Source: Saksenaea vasiformis B4078
Lineage: Eukaryota > Mucoromycota > Mucoromycetes > Mucorales > Saksenaeaceae
Assembly (NCBI GenBank): GCA_000697055.1
Contig: JNDT01001125.1
Span: 1-64,000, forward strand
DNA length: 64,000 bases
Direction of reading: 5' to 3'
Below, piece after piece: positions 22,691 to 33,227 of the stretch. The notes below the pieces were generated by a model. It saw only the letters and a program-made list of their open reading frames with translations, searched no databases and was not told the origin of the DNA. Each line of letters starts with the position of its first letter. Position 1 is the stretch's first letter. A program made the position numbers and the translations under genes.

Positions 22691-25600
22691 CTACATTTCC
22701 ATCTGGGATTCGACCCAGTCATTAACCAGCGCTTCCTTCAACTTATTACCCAAAGCAAATGCCAGGGGCACCGGCACAGCATTTCCAACCTGGCGGTACA
22801 TGTCTCTGACAGAGGCATGGGACCCTTCCGCAGATGTACTGTAGAAAACAAATCGATCGGGGAAGCCCTGAGCTCGGGCGCATTCACGAACTGTTAACAC
22901 ACGACGCTGATTTGGATGGATGACAGTCTACCAAAATAGCATGAGCAAGAAACCAGACAAAGACGGGCTGCTATTACTTACGCCTTGCTTTCCCATTGGT
23001 GACATCTCTGTAAGTGTAGTTTGGAACTGACCATTATAGTCCAGACGTCCATATAATCCTTTCCATCCATTATGACGAGATGCGGCTGAATCTTGATGCG
23101 ACAAGCACCATGGCTTAAGTTTTGCGGGGAGAGCTGTCAAAGATGGTTATTTGCTCTGTTTCTAATATAAAAAAAGGGGGAGGGGGTGCTACTTACAGCT
23201 ATGATCGGCTCCAGCTTTCATGGCTACGTTGTATATCCGTTCTACGTTGATGCTGTTCCATCCTCTTGTGTAGTGGTTTGAGACTTCGTCACTGGAACCC
23301 ATGCGGATCCAATCTTGGAAATCAGTCAACGGAGGACGCGTGTAAGGTTGTTTGATCGGTCCAACGGTGCCTTGTTTGCATGCCATCAGCTGCAATACCT
23401 TGGATTCTTCCCGGATCCTAATATCTGCCTCGGTCTCTGGATACGCTTCGTGGGTGTTAATGTATTCAAAACCAGGTAGTTCTGAGATAGAATCGCCCAC
23501 CGTGACCGTTGGCAAAGGTGCTTGGCCATCTGTGCGGTCCATGTAGCTGAACGTTTTGCCATTAGGAAGATTGATGGAAAGAGAGGCCGGTTTAGGGAAG
23601 CATGTCACAGGCTGCGGGAAGTTGGGTAATGAGTGACCAATCTTGGTTCCCCAAATAAATAAACGGCGGCGGCTTTGGGCAACACCATAGTGACCAGCCT
23701 GCTGGACGCTGAAGCGTGCTTGGTAACCCATACTCGTCAGACACCGCAGGATATATTTAACAACGCCCATCTGAATGCCCCCTTTGATGCGGTTGCCTTC
23801 CTGTTCTCCTCCCAGTTTAAAGTTGATAAGACCTCGGACGTTCTCCAACAAAAAGTACTTTGGCTTATAAAAGTCGACGTAACTCAATGCAGTGCACACC
23901 AGCGTGTTTTTGATATCATCTGCTTTCTTGTATCGATTGATGCCGCTGTATCCTTGGCAAGGGGGTCCACAGTAAATGAAATCAACGTCACCAGGTCGTG
24001 GCATAGCTTTCAAAGGTCGTCCCAAATGGTCGTTCATTTCCTCTAGTGTCTCGTTTCCTTTATGCTGTGCAATGGCTCGTTCCAATAAAATATTTGCGCA
24101 CTGGTTATAGGCTGTAGAGCCTTCAAAGTTCTTTTCAAAACTTAAGGATGCACTTGGTGAAAATTCGATGGCGTATTTCGTGTCGACTATGCCCGTCATA
24201 TCCATACCGCACGTCAGTCCACCACAACCAGAAAAGATGTCAAGACCGACCAACTTAGAGGCGCCTTGCAAATAACGGTTATATTGTTCCTGTCGTGTCT
24301 GCCGTCGTTCCATACAGATCGTGCAGCGTGTTAATTCTTCAGCAGGGAAAACGTCGTCATTATCCGCTTGACGGGTCGAAATATAAAAGCTGTCGTTTTC
24401 CTTCTTAAACTTCGCAAGGTCCTCTACATTATCTGCATGGTCAACCCAGCATGTACCTTCAAGGAGAGATACATTGAGCGTTTGGATTGTTTCCGTATAG
24501 TAAACCTGGCGTGATGATTTAAATTCGTTGTCTGTTGTGTCAATCGTTTTGTAATGATCGAACAAACGCACTTGATCTGCCCGGTCAAACAGGCGGACCT
24601 TTGCTTCAGCTGGCAACGTAGTCGCAGCAGGAGAGCTTTTGTTTTTTGCGTTTCCTTTTCCACACGTTGTGGGCGAAGAAGTAGTAGTAGTACCTTGATC
24701 CTCCGCATCGCCCGTTGCTTGGAGCTCAATGATTTGACCAATTTGATAAGGTTCGTTGGCTTTGCCTGTGGTGATGTAGACGAAATCATTCAGATGATAT
24801 TCATGCCCTTTATGTCGGAAGCCCTCTTCTGGTTTCTCTTTCCCCTTGATCCATTCCATTTTGCGTATTTTTTCTTTCTTCTCTCGTTGTTCGCAGGAAG
24901 TACAGTCTTCATGATCCCTGGATTCCGTTTCATGGAGCTTTGCATCCTCAAAAACAGCATAATCCTCATCGTACCAGTACCTACAACCGTTTCGCTCGTA
25001 AACATTAAACATACCAGTGGAAAAGAACTCTGTAATTACCTGTAAAACCACCAATTCTTTTTGTCAAATTCAACCGGTTCTCTTTCGTCGGGACCAAGGT
25101 ACACAAGTTGACATTTGCCCATAATACAATCCAATGCGTTATCGCTGCATTGATCTAAAAGAAAGAGCTCTCTCTTTCCAGCAAACTCTTGGAGGACGGT
25201 TTCTTTGCCATGTGAGAAATAGCGAGCGTGGAACATGAAATCACCAGATTCTTCATACATGTACATGATGCGAGCAAACCAGGGATCTTCAGTGTTATTT
25301 CGTAGATAAACGCAATCCCCAACATTTACTAGTTCGCCATCAACGATTGCTGCTCGGTAGTAGTGGCGGCGACCATTTGTTGCTAGCTTCTTTCCATACA
25401 AGCTCACATGATCGGTGCTTTCTTTGAAATAGACCTCATTCAGAGCATCGCTGTCTTCATCATCTATTTCCATGGCCGCAGCTCGTGATTTAGTTCTGGA
25501 TGCTGTATGTTCCGCTTCCTCTGCAGCCGCCTTGATCTCCACCAAACGTCGTACGAACATATCTTTTGCGATGGCCGAAATATGCGGTGTCACACAGGTA

Positions 25601-26957
25601 GGATTGGGTTTGGCTAAAACCTCACGATTCATATTTCTCACAGTACGGCGGCTACCGCTATCCTCTGCTGACGTTTCTACCCGTTTCTTTCTCGACTTGA
25701 CTGTTGAGGCAACTGACTTGTCACGAATGCGAACCAATTCCTTCATCAGCGGCGACTGGAGTGCCTTTGGCTTGTTCATTTCATCAATCCATATCTCAAG
25801 TTCTTCAATGACAAACTTCACATGTTCCTCAACATCAGCCTCGCGTACGTCAAGATAATAGCCCGCTTCCGTCTGTGAAGAAGAAGAACCTTCGTCATTG
25901 TTCAGCTCCTTGATGAACTTTCGATAAGTGGCGTTCTGGTCCTTTTTCAATGTGGTCTCGGCAATGTTGGCAATCTTGGTACGTTTAGCGATCGGATCGT
26001 AGAAATCCTTGTATTGCTCAGCTGGACACAAAAGTTTATACCATCCATACTGCGTTTGGAGCCAAATCTCGCTTTCACCATCCGTATTCATATACACCTC
26101 CCAGAAGAAAATACATGTCAGTTGAACAGGTGTTGTCATGGGATTATTCGTCGTGTCATCATCATCGCTATCATCGTCACCGTCGTCAACATCCTCATCC
26201 TCTTCATCATTTACAAAGATAGCGCCAACATCACCAGAGGCACGAATTTCCATATTGTCTTTGCCGATATCGTCAAGTGATTGCATACGGTTATCATTAT
26301 TTACATCGTACAGAACAAAATTGTTCAACGTTCTCATTGGCAGCGTGCGGTCTTCCACTTCCTCTTCGTTGTTTTCGCCTATCACTTCAAGCTGTTCGCT
26401 TTCTACGGTTTCTGAGCCAGCTTCATAGTAGAGACCTTTCTTCCGAGCTAATGGCATCCTTAAATACCGTGTTTTGGTAATAATTGCTCTAAATATTACC
26501 TTTTTTTGCCCTCTTACGCGGTTCATTCGCAGATGCAGCCTTCCTTTTTGGTTGTGACGTCTTGTTTTTTCGTGATTCGGATGACATATCTGCGTCCACT
26601 TCTTCGTTGTCTAACGATGAACAAAAACGATGAATATCATGATCCCACGCGCTTTTCGTGTAGTTCAGCCTACCTGACGTGGGTGGCACTGAAGCGGTGA
26701 TTTTTTGCTTGCCTTTGTTTTTCTTTACTGCTTTCATTCGCTGCGTAAGAGCAGAGGTTACTAGCTTCGTGTCGAAGTCATGTTCCTCAAGGCATTCCCA
26801 AACAACAGCTAAAAATTTGTCACGATAAGGTTAAACGTCTGCGATCCTTTGGGTGTTGTCACTTACAAATGCCAAGCGACAAGAATTTTTTGTGCAAATT
26901 CGGGTATAACTGTTTTAAGTTGTCTTCACTGTATTGTTCGCTAGTGCTAGACACCAT
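22691..26957 (-). CDS. DNMT1-type DNA (cytosine-5) methyltransferase (1326 aa)
   Basis: Transfers methyl from S-adenosylmethionine to cytosine in DNA; the RFTS-BAH-BAH-MTase layout is that of maintenance enzymes. Exons: 26957-26867, 26808-26500, 26447-25040, 24980-23197, 23133-22982, 22927-22691; introns 52-63 bp, all in phase. An optional in-frame 63-bp intron lies at 26611-26673 in exon 2. Residues about 170-350 are the replication-foci targeting domain ([11 protein letters not shown]), after an Asp/Glu-rich stretch. BAH1 spans about 500-610 and BAH2 about 660-800. The catalytic domain has motif I DIFSGCGG (850), motif IV PPCQG with nucleophile Cys944, [36 protein letters not shown] and motif [11 protein letters not shown] see no CXXC finger, as in basidiomycete DNMT1. 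All motifs are intact. It starts 1.35 kb from the divergent gene at 28304 and its 3' end is about 1.15 kb from transposon debris. Confidence 0.95.
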
Positions 26958-27389
26958 GCTTTCTCGTGTCAAACACAAGAAAGTACAACTTTTTTGGCAC
27001 GAAAGACAAAAAAAGGGGCAGAATAAGCGTGACCGCTTTATTTCCGTGCTGCATTTTCCTTGCCACGCTACGGTTGCCTCTGGCAACAAGGAAGTCTACC
27101 GACAGGTTTTACTGTAAAAATTTGGCATAAATGCGCGGCAAATTGAGAAAAAAGTAGTAGAATAAATGAGAACAAGGGAAATGGATCAAGGAAACCATAT
27201 CGGAAGAGTCCAGTAAAATCGCGATACACTTAGTCACAGGTGTGGTGGTCACATGCGTGGCAGTCCGGATCAGATATGCCTTTTCGGCGGTTTATTTAAC
27301 CTACTGTATTATTCGATATGATCCCCTGCTGCTTGACTTCATAGGGATGAGTTGGGCTGTATTTCTTCAGGGAGTTTTGCTCCAGCCAA

Positions 27390-27421
27390 AAAAGAAAAAA
27401 GAAAGAAAGAAAGAAAGAAAG
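27390..27421. repeat. (GAAA)n microsatellite
   Basis: Purine-rich run that becomes a regular GAAA tetranucleotide repeat, five units at the right side. Confidence 0.85.
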
Positions 27422-27513
27422 ATGTGACTCTCTCGGGCTCTGCGCTGTTGCTATTTTCTTGTTATTCTTTTTACAGGGTAAAAAAATAAGGGAATTGCTA
27501 GGAACACTCAACG

Positions 27514-27603
27514 GGGCATTCCACTGCAGGATGCTCTACTGCAGGACACACCACTATGGGACGCTTCATTATGATACGCTCCACTGTGAGACGCTTCGCT
27601 ATT
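27514..27603. repeat. 15-bp degenerate tandem array, six units
   Basis: Six head-to-tail 15-bp units (starts 27514, 27529, 27544, 27559, 27574, 27589) follow a consensus near GGACGCTCCACTATG, with mostly 2-5 differences each. The period is exact throughout, so this is a minisatellite rather than chance similarity. Confidence 0.75.
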
Positions 27604-27710
27604 TCCGTACCACATTCCACCTGGTTATGGCAATTAGTGATACTTATACTTTATTATCCGCTCAGAATTGGGGGAACTAGAGTGTCCTGTTGGAGTGTCC
27701 CTAGCAATTT

Positions 27711-28098
27711 CCCACCTAATTTATCAACCACGAGCAAAGCATCTCCAACACAGACCGCGCTATTCATGATAGTCCGTATAAAAGCAACGCTGATGTACGG
27801 CAAATTATCATTTTCACTTAGGTCGTCAATGTCCCATTGACTACTACTAAAGAGCGACGCTAGCAATAGTAGATTCCTTTGCTGTGTTGGAGATCAACAA
27901 TAACATAATGTACCTGCTGTAATCGGATAGAAGAGCAAAGTATCAGTAACCATACTTATTTGCTAAATGGTATCCTTGTTCAAGATGTTACCTTATCTAA
28001 TTTATCAACCATAAGTAAAAGTAATGCTCAAATTATCATTTTCACTTAGGATGTCAATGTCCCATTGACTACTAAAGAGCGACGCCAGCAGTAGATTC
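27711..28098. repeat. Imperfect direct duplication
   Basis: About 27711-27878 and about 27991-28098 share CTAATTTATCAACCA, AAATTATCATTTTCACTTAG, GTCAATGTCCCATTGACTAC and AAAGAGCGACGC followed by AGTAGATTCC. The second copy lacks about 55-60 bp from the middle and a CTA triplet. The spacer is about 110 bp. Confidence 0.85.
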
Positions 28099-28303
28099 CA
28101 ATCATCCAGCAAGATGCTGCCATACCTAACCGAGATACGTCATCTCCAGCGGAGTTTTCTTCGAGATGCGGAGTCAGTTAAATCCGCAGCAGCTATGCTG
28201 CATAGTACTCTGTTGCTTAACTACATGTCATATTTAGGTCATAACGGTACGACATTATTACGTTTTTAAAGAAGAGAAACACTTCAAACGGACTGTTTAC
28301 AAT

Positions 28304-30543
28304 ATGGACACTTTGTTTACCATAGAACTCAAGCGATATATTCAGAACGACGCGAGTGCCCGCTTCAAGAAATTTATTGACGGTAACTTGCAAAATATCG
28401 GTGCCTGGTCCGCTTCTTCCGCTGCTAGTTCCGCGAAGGGCTTGTTTCACTTGTGGAAATACCGGTACACCTTATGTCTGAATGACACTCGACCAGATCG
28501 TGATTCGTAAGTTTTCGGTGCAATATCTTCTATGTTTTCATGGTGTGTGATAACTTACATGTTTTCGCTAGTGCTCCTGATATAAAATACAACGAATTGG
28601 TCTGGAAAAATATTCAAAGCGATGTGAATCGTATTGTAAGTATCCAAACCTCCTTCCATGGACCCTGTATCTTTATTAAAGGGTTCCTTTATCGTCACCA
28701 CAATTAGCGACAAGTACAACACGAGTATCAGACTCAGGGTCTAAGAGTATTGGAAGCCGCTGGCAGCTCTTCTGCTGAAAAAATTGTTACAGCATTTGGA
28801 CAAGCACAACAAAGCCACTGCGAAGAGAGGACAGAAGAAGAAGTCGGCGATTCGCAAGAAGTAGCGCAGAAAGAATGTTGTAGTGATACTCAGTATAAGG
28901 ACAAAAGATTGACTCACGTGCTTCATCACCTCGGTATCAAGAAAGTAAGATTGGAACGCCCTCTTTCTAGGCACTAATCGCGACTTACTAGCTTCGGAGT
29001 GAAAAGCTGACGAATAAAATCTTAAGTAGTATCGAAAGACGATTAGCCAACGAGGATGATAAAGACGAAATCAGTGGAAAATTAAGAAGCCTATCATATG
29101 AATTACTGAAGAAAGATAGACTTTCTGCGTGGGATGAAAATGTTTTGAAGTAAGCAGATATCTACCAATTCTGCACTAAGAAAATAACCGGTATCTGTTT
29201 ATGCTTTATTGTAGACAAGCACTATCCAGCGTGATCAACTTAGTCAATCCCAGAACTAAAGAACTATGGAAACAGATCCTTACGAGTGAGCAGTTTTCAC
29301 AAGTGGAACAAGTTGATAATGACGATCCCCCCGTTGGCCTTACACAAAAAAATGGCGAAGCCTTTGATGCTTTGATGGATGGATGGTAGGTGTACTGCTA
29401 GTGGTGCGCCGTGGAATACAGGCCGTCCCTTTAACTTTTCTGTTGCATGGGGTGTAGTGATGACGATGCAGACGTTCTTTTGAGACGAGTTGTCCAAAAG
29501 AGGTCGAAATTGATAAAGAAAGGAAGAAAATCATCACAGCTATATGACATGCTTTCCTTCATGGACTGCACGTAAGTGTACAATGGAGAGCCTGCAAGCG
29601 TGCGCATGAACTACAGGACTAATTTGGTATGAATGATTCTTCAGTATTGGAAATTTTGGGAACTGGAAAAGTGACGAATCTGAAGTCACCTGCTACAGAA
29701 AGGTCTCATCATTACTCGACATACTGTTCAAGGATACCGGCATTCATTTAACTGAGTAAGAAACGTTGGATTAGACAGGTATTTTTCTAACAGGGTTTAC
29801 ATCTTTTAAATTGGCTAGTGGAGAGCATATATCGAATTGTACTAGGGAAGCCTCGGAGTACACTGACACCCTATTTGACAACACATGTAGCGCATCAGCA
29901 GCCTGCGGAAGAAAAGTAGATCTGTTGTTGGTCCTTAACAAAGTTGAGCTGTGTTCAAATGAGTGGAAAAAAATGGACGGTGGTTCAGCAAGAGGAATTA
30001 AGCAGCAGGGAAAAAACCTTCGTATCAATGCAACCATTCTGAACAAGCTGCGATTGAAAAACCAATCGATATTCAAAAAAGTCGTGGCCATGGATTGGAA
30101 TGGTGAGAGTGTCTGTATCCAAACGGATTGTTAACTTGGAAATGATTCTTCTTTTATAGGGACTTTTGGGTATATGTACTCGTTATCAGCGATAGACGAT
30201 TATTATGTTGCCCAATGGAAACAAGACTTATTTTATCCAAAAAATATGAATCAGTTACGACAGCTTAAATCGACGATGGACGCTTTGTTTTGGTGGAAGG
30301 TAATTTAAGACCAAAGAGGAGTAGTTTCTTCACTTCTTTACTTTTGAATTTGCATAGCAATCTATCCTGAAGACTGCTAATGAGGTCACTAAACAAGCGT
30401 TCAACCAAGAAATCCAAGAAATCCTACAGGAAATGGTTCCCCTGAGTGATCCTCTGGATAATGAATACCTAAAGCAGCCGCTAGTTCTATTATCGCCAAA
30501 AATGAACCGAGGTGCCAAGCGCACATTTGATGAAGTAGATTGA
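28304..30543 (+). CDS. Ten-exon orphan protein with possible PD-(D/E)XK nuclease core (555 aa)
   Basis: Exons: 28304-28506, 28572-28635, 28708-28944, 28992-29149, 29215-29385, 29458-29571, 29645-29755, 29819-30102, 30160-30299, 30358-30543; nine introns of 47-73 bp, all frame-consistent with good donors. I do not recognise a named family. I recall similar Mucoromycota hypothetical proteins with the same central block, but cannot search. That block (about 383-425) reads GRKVDLLL, a hydrophobic strand, then NEWKK and KQQGKNLRIN. This gives Asp387, Glu401-X-Lys403 and Gln415/416, the spacing of a PD-(D/E)XK fold with a trailing Q motif. A later hydrophobic part (VVAMDWNG, YMYSLSAIDDYYVAQWK) would fit the rest of such a core. 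Nuclease activity is inference. No signal peptide or membrane span. Confidence 0.75.
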
Positions 30544-31461
30544 TCCTGATACCTGCATTTTCTTTTACCCTTCCCGACAAAGACCCATCAGCGATCAGCG
30601 TTGATTGGATTGATTATTTTTCCACACAACTTCGTATTGAAACATATCTGTTTGATTTGTTTCGCGAACTTATGATAACTTATGAACCATATGTACAGTT
30701 GTTTCTCATGGAAACCAATAAACCTTGTATTATAAGCCTGATTGGAGCTCCCTTTTAATACATATTTGCATTGGATTCTCTACTTGCGTTCTGCAGATCT
30801 GCTGCACGCACAAGCTGATTCACAAAAATGTGTAGAATTGAGCAACTATAGCACTAGTTCGCCTTTGCTAGCAGTGCTAGCAGTGCTAGCGCTTGATCTA
30901 GATAGCTCAATGGGGCATGATCATTATGTAGTAATTATATAGTGTTCCTATCCAAAAAGCATTGGATGACAGAAAGGACTTTGGGTACATTCATTCGTTG
31001 CATAAGTTAGTGTTTTTTCTTACCTTAATGATTGAATGTGCTTGCTTTGCTATAGCTCTATTAAAAAGCTTCCCAAAAATAGTAGGCTAGACTTAGCATA
31101 GATGAGCAGCTTATCATTATCGCAGCATGTCACATGTGACTCATACTTATCCCTTCCATCCTCGTACACAAATTAAGTGCTCATCATTATACAAGGTTCC
31201 GGCGTAATCGTGGAAAAGAACAAATGCGATATCAGATATGTTACCGTGGGGACATTTACTTTTGGAACTTGCGACACTCATTCCCAAACCTGTGCAAAGT
31301 CAATCCCACTTACTTTCAGGAAACATTGTCATGGCAGTAACCCCGTGTAACATAACTTGCAGTTTCATAGGACCTGTCAGCGAGTGCAGCGAGCCAGTTG
31401 TGCGGTGTTTCAACTTTGGACCGTAACTTGGCTCCCTCTCTTGCGTTAAAGGAGTGAAACT
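30544..31461. other. Intergenic region, no gene seen
   Basis: 918 bp upstream of presenilin. One open frame (to 30758) begins over the previous gene's stop and has no domain. A 9-bp tandem (GCTAGCAGT, 30867-30890) of palindromic GCTAGC units is the only clear structure. It must hold the presenilin promoter. Confidence 0.5.
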
Positions 31462-33164
31462 ATGCAATCTACTGCTACATCGTCAGCAACGATTGAGGCT
31501 CAGGAGGCTGAATCCAGTCCGCTGTTATCATCAGACGCTGAAGATCTGCAACAAGCTGCCCGTCCTGAGGTTTGGTTTCATGATTAGGCGGCCTCAATCG
31601 TTGACAGCGCGAATTACAAGCGTTCTTCTTCACTTCCTGCTGAAGAACATGTGTTGCAGAAATATAGGAAGAACATTTTGAATTTTTATTTTCAACAGTT
31701 GATTTTACTTTTTTGTCCGCTGACTGTAACATTCGCCCTTGTGTGCTGGCTGCAGTTAGCCATGGCCGCAGATAATATCCAGCTAAAGTAAGTCTCGTCG
31801 TCTGCCTACAATTTTCCTTTTTTTTTATCTCATCGCATGAATTTGGTGCAGTGAACCATTCATGGTCTACGAGGAACTACCGACAGATAGTCTGACAAAA
31901 CGATTGGGAGGCAGCGTATTAAACGCCGTCATCCTTGTGCTTGGCATCATGCTGGTGACAATGCTTTTCGTTCTCTGCTTCAAATATCGCTTGTATAAAG
32001 TAAGGATAATTCGATTGTCTGTTTTATTAATTGTAGTCTTTCAGATCATGTATCTCTGGCTTGGTCTCTCTGTATTTTCCATTCTTGGAGTCACTGTCAG
32101 CTCTTTGTGGATGTAGGTAACCATACCCTATCAGGTCGACAAAAATATACATGCCTTACACACTCTCGAGAGAGATGATGGATGTCTATGGGATCCCTCT
32201 AGATTGGTTCACGATGGTCTGCTGTATTTGGAATTTTTCAATTGTTGGACTGGTCGCGATCTTCTGGGAAAGTCCATTATGGTTACAGCAAGGCTACCTC
32301 ATCGTTATTAGCTCTGCAACGGTATTATGTGTGTTTCTGGATGAAGATTCCTAATCTATTGTACTAGGCCTTTAGCTTATTGCGTCTACCGCCGTGGACA
32401 ACCTGGACTGTTCTGATTGGTATAGCGATTTATGGTAACCTCATTTACCAGCGACGAAATTGTCATCCTGATTAGCTTGAACCAGACATATTTGCCGTGC
32501 TTTGTCCAGCTGGACCTCTGAAATTGTTAATTGATCTCGCTGCAGAGCGCGATGAAGAAATACCAGCGTTAATTTATACCGCAGGCATGGCCGACCTAGA
32601 TGATGGAAGGGGTTTGGCGATTGGTTACCGGACCGAAGATCGAACGAGGACACCATCGCGTGGTTTTGGATGGTTTGGCAATAATCATAACGGCTATGAA
32701 AGGCTACATGTTGAAGAGGATATAGAGGACGACCAAAGACGTGCTGGCGAAAATGATACCAACCAAGCACAGGCGGAGCAAGAGAGAGAAGAAGGTACAC
32801 ATTGGTCAAACACAGCCACAACCTTTTACTGACTGATGCAGACGAAGATGAAACCAACGCCTTGAAATTAGGCTTAGGTGATTTTATATTCTACAGCGTA
32901 CTTGTTGGAAGAGCTGCTAATACAGATGTGACCACTTTATGCATGTGCATCTTCGCGGTGCTCACGGTAAGTATAAAAAAAATTTTTTCTCGTACTAAGA
33001 ATTACCAGGGTCTCTCGATCACCATTTTGATCCTTACGCTAAAAAGACAGCCGCTTCCCGCATTGCCTGTCTCGATTTTGTTTGGATGCGTTACTTATGT
33101 TATTGGCTGCTTTATGACAAGCGCCATGATGACAAAGCAGATCCTTCACGGCGTCGTAATATAA
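31462..33164 (+). CDS. Presenilin, intramembrane aspartyl protease (about 419 aa)
   Basis: Catalytic-subunit family of gamma-secretase: multi-pass proteins cleaving substrates inside membranes. Exons (model): 31462-31569, 31660-31787, 31852-31999, 32045-32112, 32171-32321, 32368-32434, 32486-32794, 32842-32966, 33009-33164. The first hydrophobic segment is [20 protein letters not shown]. Catalytic Asp224 (IYD) is created exactly at an exon junction (32434|32486), giving the motif [16 protein letters not shown]. Catalytic Asp340 is in [14 protein letters not shown], and the PAL motif is PALP (385-388). Between them is an acidic hydrophilic loop, as in animal and plant presenilins. Everything from the first membrane span on is firm. 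The exon 1-2 junction is not: read straight through, a TAG at 31585 interrupts the frame, and the 90-bp intron proposed to remove it has an unusual GTTTGG donor. The stop is 63 bp from that of convergent OPI3. Confidence 0.92.
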
Positions 33165-33227
33165 ACTGCAAAGAAATCAACATGTTAAGCATTTTTAGTT
33201 TACATAGAACTATACAGAAAGAAAAGA

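Larger units (their letters stand above)
26958..28303. other. Divergent intergenic region with local repeats
   Basis: 1.35 kb between the starts of the DNMT1 gene (minus) and the ten-exon gene (plus). It contains a GAAA microsatellite, a 15-bp tandem array and a direct duplication (listed separately). No coding frame is convincing. Confidence 0.6.

Noticed and set aside
22700..22730. TTCGA-type sequence resembling a tRNA T-loop
   Set aside because: It lies inside the last DNMT1 exon and no acceptor or anticodon stems fit.
30540..30758. 72-codon plus frame after the ten-exon gene
   Set aside because: It starts on a non-ATG codon across the previous stop and has no domain or splice link.
205..31440. 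Short shared motif (C.TAACTTGGCTC) at about 215 and about 31422
   Set aside because: Only about 12 bases match and flanks do not align; chance is likely.
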